From Bradyrhizobium sp. OK095 (GTDB taxonomy: Bacteria > Pseudomonadota > Alphaproteobacteria > Rhizobiales > Xanthobacteraceae): a DNA stretch of 64,000 nt. A model generated the notes under the pieces. It made no database searches and was not told where the DNA came from. It saw nothing but the letters and a program-made list of their open reading frames with translations. A program made the position numbers and the translations under genes. Below are positions 59,692 to 64,000 of this stretch, one piece after another. The stretch lies in contig NZ_FOBX01000015.1 of the NCBI RefSeq assembly GCF_900109945.1, positions 90,001-154,000 of the forward strand. Direction: 5' to 3'. Each line of letters begins with the position of its first letter. Position 1 is the stretch's first letter.

Positions 59692-60729
59692 ATGACCAAC
59701 GTCGTCCCCATCGAGGCCGCCAAACCGGCCGTCCAACCCGCCCCGAAGCGCGTCGGCGTGCTTCTGGTCAATCTCGGCACGCCCGATACGGCCGATGCGC
59801 CGGGCGTGCGCGTCTACCTCAAGGAGTTCCTGTCCGACGCCCGCGTCATCGAGGACCAGGGCCTGATCTGGAAAGTGGTGCTGAACGGCATCATCCTGCG
59901 CACCCGGCCCCGCGCCAAGGCGCGCGACTATCTGAAGATCTGGAACACCGAGAAGAACGAGTCGCCGCTTAAGACCATCACGCGCGCCCAGAGCGACAAG
60001 CTCGCCGCCGCGCTGTCGGACCGCGACCATGTCGTGGTGGACTGGGCGATGCGCTACGGCAATCCCTCAATCAGATCGGGCATCGACGCGCTGATCGCGA
60101 AGGGGTGCGACCGCATCCTCGCCGTCCCCCTCTACCCGCAATATTCCGCCCCGACCTCGGCCACCGTCTGCGACGAAGTGTTCCGCGTGCTCGCCCGCCT
60201 GCGCAACCAGCCGACGCTGCGGGTGACGCCGCCTTATTACGAGGACGAGGCCTATATCGAGGCGCTCGCCGTCTCGATCGAGACGCATCTGGCCACACTG
60301 TCCTTCAAGCCGGAGCTGATCGTCGCGTCCTTCCACGGCATGCCGAAAACCTACGTCGAGAAGGGCGATCCCTATCAAGGCCAGTGCGTTGCCACCACCG
60401 AGGCCCTGCGCCGCCGACTCGGCATGGACGAGACGAAATTGCTGCTGACCTTCCAGTCCCGCTTCGGATTCGACGAGTGGCTGCAGCCCTACACCGACAA
60501 GACGATGGAGCGGCTCGCCAAAGAAGGCGTGCGCCGCATCGCGGTGGTGACGCCGGGCTTCTCCGCCGACTGCCTGGAGACGCTGGAAGAGATCGCGCAG
60601 GAGAACGCCGAGATTTTCGAGCACAATGGCGGCGAAGACTTTTCCGCGATCCCCTGTCTCAACGACAGCGAACCCGGCATGGATGTGATCCGGACGCTGG
60701 TGTTGCGCGAGCTTCAGGGCTGGATCTGA
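59692..60729 (+). CDS. hemH: Ferrochelatase
   Basis: The 345-residue enzyme inserts Fe2+ into protoporphyrin IX, the last step of protoheme synthesis. It carries VGVLLVNLGTPD, YPQYSAPTSATV, the active-site His in FHGMPKTYVEKGDPY, and the acidic C-terminal C-L-x-x-E-I type string DCLETLEEIAQE and ECLNDSE-like CLNDSEPG. The start at 59692 gives a short disordered head. It is followed within 11 nt by a binding-protein gene. Confidence 0.95.
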   Translation: MTNVVPIEAAKPAVQPAPKRVGVLLVNLGTPDTADAPGVRVYLKEFLSDARVIEDQGLIWKVVLNGIILRTRPRAKARDYLKIWNTEKNESPLKTITRAQSDKLAAALSDRDHVVVDWAMRYGNPSIRSGIDALIAKGCDRILAVPLYPQYSAPTSATVCDEVFRVLARLRNQPTLRVTPPYYEDEAYIEALAVSIETHLATLSFKPELIVASFHGMPKTYVEKGDPYQGQCVATTEALRRRLGMDETKLLLTFQSRFGFDEWLQPYTDKTMERLAKEGVRRIAVVTPGFSADCLETLEEIAQENAEIFEHNGGEDFSAIPCLNDSEPGMDVIRTLVLRELQGWI

Positions 60730-60739
60730 TGAGCCCCCC

Positions 60740-61699
60740 ATGAACCGCCGCGAATGTCTGGCGCTTCTTGGGATGATCGCCGCGCTGCCGGCCCCGGTGC
60801 TCGCGCAGCAGCCAACACGCCGCCTCGGCGTGCTTTCGGTCACCGCCGATGATGTGATTGGACAAGCTCGCCTCGCCGAGGCGCTTGCCGCCGATGGCTG
60901 GAAGGAGCGGGACAATATCAAGATCGACTGGCGCAGTGGTGGCGGGGATCGTGCCCCCATCGCCCGGTTTGCGGACGAACTGATCGCGCTCAAACCCGAT
61001 GTCCTGCTCGCGATCGGTACGCCGTCGGTCGAGGAACTGCGCCAGCGCACCACGACGATCCCGATCGTGTTCGCCGTCGTCACCGATCCCGTCAGCCAGG
61101 GCTTTGTCAAAAACCTCGCGCATCCCGGCGGCAACATCACCGGCTTCACCGATTATGACGGCCCGCTCGCCGGCAAATGGCTGGAGATGCTGACGCAGGT
61201 CACACCAAAATTGTCCCGCGTCCTCATCGTCTATAATCCCGCCACCGCGCCGTTCGCGCCGCTGATGCTGCGCACCATCGAGGACGCCGCGCGCACCCTT
61301 CACGTGACGGCCGAACCCGCGCCGGTGCATGACGCCGCCTCGATTGCGGCGCTGGCCTCGCGGAAAGACGGCGGCCTGCTAATCCTGCCGGACTTCTTCA
61401 CCATGGCCAATCGCGCGCATCTGCTTGCGGCGATCAGTGAGGCGCGCGTGCCCGCAATGTTCTGGAGCCGCACCTTCGTCGAGGAGGGCGGGCTGATGTC
61501 CTACAGCACCGACAGTGCGGAGCAGCTTCGCCGCGCCGCCAACTACATCGATCGTATCCTGAAGGGCGCACGGCCAGCCGACCTGCCGGTCCAGAACCCC
61601 ACCAAATTCGAGCTCGCGGTCAACCTGAAGACGGCCAAGGCGCTTGGCGTCACGCTTTCCCCGGGCCTGCTCGCAATCGCGAACGAGGTGATCGAATAG
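60740..61699 (+). CDS. ABC transporter substrate-binding protein (ABC_sub_bind family)
   Basis: The 319-residue protein begins with a twin-arginine-like signal (MNRRECLALLGMIAALPAPVLA) and then AQQPTRRLGVLS, ERDNIKIDWR, PDVLLAIGTPSVEELR, TTTIPIVFAVVTDPV and FVKNLAHPGGNITGF. The last string is the fingerprint of the PF04392 family, a very expanded group in Bradyrhizobium. Periplasmic. It is 11 nt after hemH but probably unrelated in function; no permease is near. Ligand unknown. Confidence 0.88.
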   Translation: MNRRECLALLGMIAALPAPVLAQQPTRRLGVLSVTADDVIGQARLAEALAADGWKERDNIKIDWRSGGGDRAPIARFADELIALKPDVLLAIGTPSVEELRQRTTTIPIVFAVVTDPVSQGFVKNLAHPGGNITGFTDYDGPLAGKWLEMLTQVTPKLSRVLIVYNPATAPFAPLMLRTIEDAARTLHVTAEPAPVHDAASIAALASRKDGGLLILPDFFTMANRAHLLAAISEARVPAMFWSRTFVEEGGLMSYSTDSAEQLRRAANYIDRILKGARPADLPVQNPTKFELAVNLKTAKALGVTLSPGLLAIANEVIE

Positions 61700-61929
61700 G
61701 GGCGCCGGTGGCGGACGGCATGTCCGGATTCGTTAACTTTCGCCGCTAGGTCTGCGGCCCCGTGCTTTCAAGGCCCTCTCGCAAATACATAATCGTGACC
61801 GTTCCCTCTCCGCACGTCTTGTGCAGAATCGCGCCAATGCCGACGTGAGTCGCGACCGCTGAACCGGTAAGGTGGCGATCCCGACCAATGACAGCGCGGG
61901 CAAGGGCTTTTTCCCGCCTTGGAGGAAAT

Positions 61930-62928
61930 ATGAGCGGTTTCGACATTTTCGCGATTGTTCTGGTTTTGCTCGTCATCGTCACGCTGATTGCCGGCGTGAA
62001 GACGGTGCCGCAGGGCTATGACTGGACCATCGAGCGGTTCGGCAAGTACACCCAGACACTGAGCCCGGGGCTCAATTTGATCGTGCCCTATTTCGATCGC
62101 GTCGGGCGCAAGATCAACATGATGGAGCAGGTGATCAACATTCCCGAGCAGGAGGTGATCACCAAGGACAACGCCACCGTGACAGTGGACGGCGTCGCCT
62201 TCTTCCAGGTGTTTGACGCGGCCAAGGCGAGCTACGAGGTCGCCAATCTCGAGCAGGCGATCATCGTGCTGACCATGACCAACATCCGCTCGGTGATGGG
62301 CTCGATGGATCTCGACCAGGTGCTGTCGCACCGTGACGAGATCAACGAGCGCCTGCTGCGCGTGGTCGATGCCGCGGTCTCGCCGTGGGGTCTCAAGGTC
62401 AACCGCATCGAGATCAAGGACATCGTGCCGCCCGCCGATCTCGTCGAGGCCATGGGCCGGCAGATGAAGGCCGAACGCGTCAAGCGCGCCGACATCCTGC
62501 AAGCCGAAGGTGCGCGCCAGTCCGAGATCCTGCGCGCTGAAGGTGCCAAGCAGGGGCAGATCCTTCAGGCGGAAGGTCGCCGCGAGGCCGCCTTCCGCGA
62601 CGCGGAAGCGCGCGAGCGGTCGGCGGAAGCCGAGGCCAAGGCGACGCAAATGGTCAGCGAGGCGATCGCCAAGGGTGACGTGGCTGCGCTGAACTACTTC
62701 ATCGCCGACAAATACATCAAGGCGTTTGGCCAGTTCGCGGATGCACCGAACCAGAAAGTCATCATGCTGCCGATGGAGGCCATGAGCTTGCTGGGCTCGC
62801 TCGCCGGCATCGGCGAGATCGCCAAGGCGACGTTCGGCGAAAGCGCCGCATCCGCTTCAGCCGCCGCCCGCCGCAGCGGCTCGGTGCCGTCGTCGAGCCC
62901 CACGCCGCCGGCAGTGCCACCGCGGTAA
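61930..62928 (+). CDS. qmcA: SPFH/stomatin-like protein QmcA
   Basis: The 332-residue protein has one N-terminal membrane helix (IFAIVLVLLVIVTLIAG) and an SPFH domain with TVPQGYDWTIERFGKYTQTLSPGLN, NIPEQEVITKDNATVTVDGVAFF and MGSMDLDQVLSHRDEIN. A coiled-coil Ala/Glu-rich region with QAEGARQSEILRAEGAKQGQIL follows. The GGAGGAAAT site supports the ATG at 61930. It partners the NfeD gene 33 nt downstream in membrane quality control. Confidence 0.93.
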   Translation: MSGFDIFAIVLVLLVIVTLIAGVKTVPQGYDWTIERFGKYTQTLSPGLNLIVPYFDRVGRKINMMEQVINIPEQEVITKDNATVTVDGVAFFQVFDAAKASYEVANLEQAIIVLTMTNIRSVMGSMDLDQVLSHRDEINERLLRVVDAAVSPWGLKVNRIEIKDIVPPADLVEAMGRQMKAERVKRADILQAEGARQSEILRAEGAKQGQILQAEGRREAAFRDAEARERSAEAEAKATQMVSEAIAKGDVAALNYFIADKYIKAFGQFADAPNQKVIMLPMEAMSLLGSLAGIGEIAKATFGESAASASAAARRSGSVPSSSPTPPAVPPR

Positions 62929-62961
62929 TGAGGGCATGCGCCACTTCAAAGAGGTCGTGTC

Positions 62962-63405
62962 ATGACCGACATGTTCGTTACGCTCGGCACCTGGAACTGG
63001 CTGATCTTCGGCTTCATCCTGATGGCGCTGGAGGTACTGGCGCCGGGCGTCTTCCTGTTCTGGCTCGGGCTTGCCGCGCTGCTGGTCGGCCTGATCTCGT
63101 TCGCTGTCGCCATATCCTGGCAGATCCAGCTTGTGATGTTCGCGATCTTCGCGGCAGCCGCCGTGCCGGTGTGGCGCCGCCTCGCCCGGCCGAATCCGGA
63201 CGCGAGCGCCAGCCCCTTCCTCAACAAGCGCACCGAAGCGCTGTTAGGGCGCGAGTTCACGCTGGAGAAGCCGATCATCGACGGCAACGGCACCGTGCGC
63301 ATCGGCGACACGGTTTGGCGCGTGGCAGGTCCTGATACGCCGGCGGGGACGCGGGTGAAGGTGGTGCAAGTGGACGGTGTGAATCTGACGGTGGCGGCAG
63401 CGTAG
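62962..63405 (+). CDS. NfeD family membrane protein
   Basis: The 147-residue protein has three membrane helices (ILMALEVLAPGVFLFWLGLAALLVGLI and following) and a C-terminal OB-fold (about residues 85-147) with LNKRTEALLGREFTLEKPIIDGNGTVRIGDTVWRVAGPDTPAGTRVKV. NfeD short forms work with stomatins such as QmcA. The gene follows qmcA by 33 nt; the length matches the short NfeD class (YbbK partner). Confidence 0.9.
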   Translation: MTDMFVTLGTWNWLIFGFILMALEVLAPGVFLFWLGLAALLVGLISFAVAISWQIQLVMFAIFAAAAVPVWRRLARPNPDASASPFLNKRTEALLGREFTLEKPIIDGNGTVRIGDTVWRVAGPDTPAGTRVKVVQVDGVNLTVAAA

Positions 63406-63411
63406 TTTCTT

Positions 63412-63559
63412 ACCCTCTCCCCTTGTGGGAGAGGGTGGCTCGTCGCAAAGCGACGAGACGGGTGAGGGGTCTGTCTCCTCACATGCTGATCTGAACTTGT
63501 TGAGGCAAACCCCTCATCCGGCGCTTCGCGCCACCTTCTCCCACAAGGGGAGAAGGGAG
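63412..63559. repeat. Intergenic palindromic repeat, family B
   Basis: The left end CCCTCTCCCCTTGTGGGAGAGGG is mirrored at the right by CCTTCTCCCACAAGGGGAGAAGG; GTGAGGGG and CCCCTCATCC lie between. It sits between convergent NfeD and HxlR genes and may stop both transcripts. Confidence 0.87.
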
Positions 63560-63586
63560 ATCAGTGTGCGCGGTTGGCTCTGAAGC

Positions 63587-63907
63587 TCACTTCTTCCACC
63601 TCTCCGCAAACCGGTGCAGCGGCATGAACGTCGCGCACAGATCGCGCCCCAGCGCCGTCAGTCCGTAGCCTCCACCATCGCCCAGCTCCACGAACCCGGC
63701 CTCGCGCAGCTCCGTCAGCCGCGCTTGCAGCACCGTCGGTGAGGCATCGTCGCAAGCGGTGCGTAAGCCGCGGGAGGTGAGGGGGGCGTCACGCAATTCC
63801 CACAGGATGCGCAGGCTCCAGCGGCGGCCGAGCAAATCGAGCAGCGCCATGACCGGCCGTCCGGTGCGCGAGCCGCGGACCTTCCCTGATGCTGCCTGTT
63901 TCGCCAT
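63587..63907 (-). CDS. HxlR-family winged-helix transcriptional regulator
   Basis: The 106-residue protein has RPVMALLDLLGRRWSLRILWELRDAPLTSRGLR and SPTVLQARLTELREAGFVELGDGGGYGLTALG, the HxlR winged helix. It is shorter than usual but complete, with a dimer-forming C-terminal helix (FAERWKK). Two identical-pattern 17-bp palindromes lie upstream in the promoter region shared with a divergent gene that is cut by the window edge. Confidence 0.85.
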   Translation of the reverse strand: MAKQAASGKVRGSRTGRPVMALLDLLGRRWSLRILWELRDAPLTSRGLRTACDDASPTVLQARLTELREAGFVELGDGGGYGLTALGRDLCATFMPLHRFAERWKK

Positions 63908-63926
63908 CGTCGCCCTCTTGCGTATT

Positions 63927-63965
63927 GCTACAAATAATGTAGCGTACTGCTACGATAAATGTAGC
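63927..63965. promoter_or_regulatory. Two tandem palindromic operators (GCTAC-N7-GTAGC)
   Basis: GCTACAAATAATGTAGC (63927-63943) and GCTACGATAAATGTAGC (63949-63965) share identical 5-bp arms with a 7-nt spacer; their centres are 22 bp apart, two helical turns. They lie just upstream of the HxlR start and the edge gene, so they are the likely HxlR sites. Confidence 0.8.
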
Positions 63966-63979
63966 AACGGAGACGGTCC

Positions 63980-64000
63980 GTGTCTCAGGCCATGCCGCGC
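63980..64000 (+). CDS. Start of a divergent gene, cut by window edge
   Basis: A GTG at 63980 preceded by ACGGAGA starts a frame open to the end of the window; only seven residues are visible (MSQAMPR). It is placed as the usual divergent target of an HxlR regulator. Product unknown. Confidence 0.3.

Overview
The window is chromosomal DNA from a high-GC alphaproteobacterium, most probably Bradyrhizobium or a close relative. Three things point that way. It carries the alphaproteobacterial general stress response core (phyR, nepR, ecfG). It has several families of palindromic intergenic repeats. It also holds gene types typical of rhizobial soil bacteria: TRAP and Bug solute-binding proteins, many CoA-ester enzymes, homospermidine synthase and DUF3551 pairs. 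No rRNA, tRNA, CRISPR array, intact insertion sequence, prophage or replication origin was found. Taxonomy is inferred from gene content and repeats, not from a marker gene.

Layout. 0-4 kb: a TRAP solute-binding protein, the 5' stub of a lost SDR gene, an LTA-synthase/OpgB-like sulfatase-fold enzyme and a small secreted protein. 4.2-9.0 kb (minus strand): a GntR regulator with a perfect 20-bp palindrome beside its start, a PhyH-type dioxygenase and a Gfo/Idh-SAF oxidoreductase, then two tandem alpha/beta hydrolases. 9.2-22 kb: an O6-methylguanine methyltransferase, then a CoA-ester catabolic cluster. The cluster has an acyl-CoA ligase, a thiolase, a TetR regulator with a divergent operator, a 3-hydroxyacyl-CoA dehydrogenase-like SDR, an enoyl-CoA hydratase, a feruloyl-CoA synthase-like ligase, three acyl-CoA dehydrogenases and a nitroreductase. 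Two of the dehydrogenases are tandem copies separated and flanked by the same intergenic repeat. 22-24 kb: the stress-response core. 24-31 kb: small secreted proteins, htpG, an SGNH hydrolase and a Bug-type binding protein.

31-35 kb: a compact acyl-activation unit (FATP-like ligase, free-standing acyl carrier protein, second AMP-forming ligase, ketoreductase-like SDR) whose last three genes overlap; no ketosynthase is visible. 35-40 kb: a ribbon-helix-helix protein, a DUF3095 protein with cyclase-like metal motifs, DUF2147, a MATE exporter and a GNAT. 40-48 kb: sodB behind a textbook EcfG promoter, a permease encoded as two overlapping half genes, and a zinc-uptake operon. That operon starts at a Zur-type box with an embedded TATAAT and runs His-rich peptide, znuC, znuB, znuA, CobW-family GTPase, WD40-like protein. 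MgtC and a small membrane protein with its own EcfG-type promoter follow.

48-53.5 kb: an acetoacetate decarboxylase family enzyme and a polyamine block (homospermidine synthase, RidA, GNAT, ornithine decarboxylase) with a structured 5' leader of about 550 nt. 54-59 kb: an M3 oligopeptidase, three tandem DUF1007 lipo/periplasmic-type proteins and a NicO nickel/cobalt transporter in one tightly packed operon. 59-64 kb: a MAPEG protein, ferrochelatase, an ABC-type binding protein, a QmcA/NfeD pair and a HxlR regulator with two tandem operators facing a gene cut by the window edge.

The most interesting points are the EcfG promoters linking sodB and small secreted or membrane proteins to the stress response, the zinc operon with its His-rich first peptide and WD40-like last gene, the ACP/ligase/SDR unit, the DUF1007 triplication, and the repeat-flanked dehydrogenase duplication.
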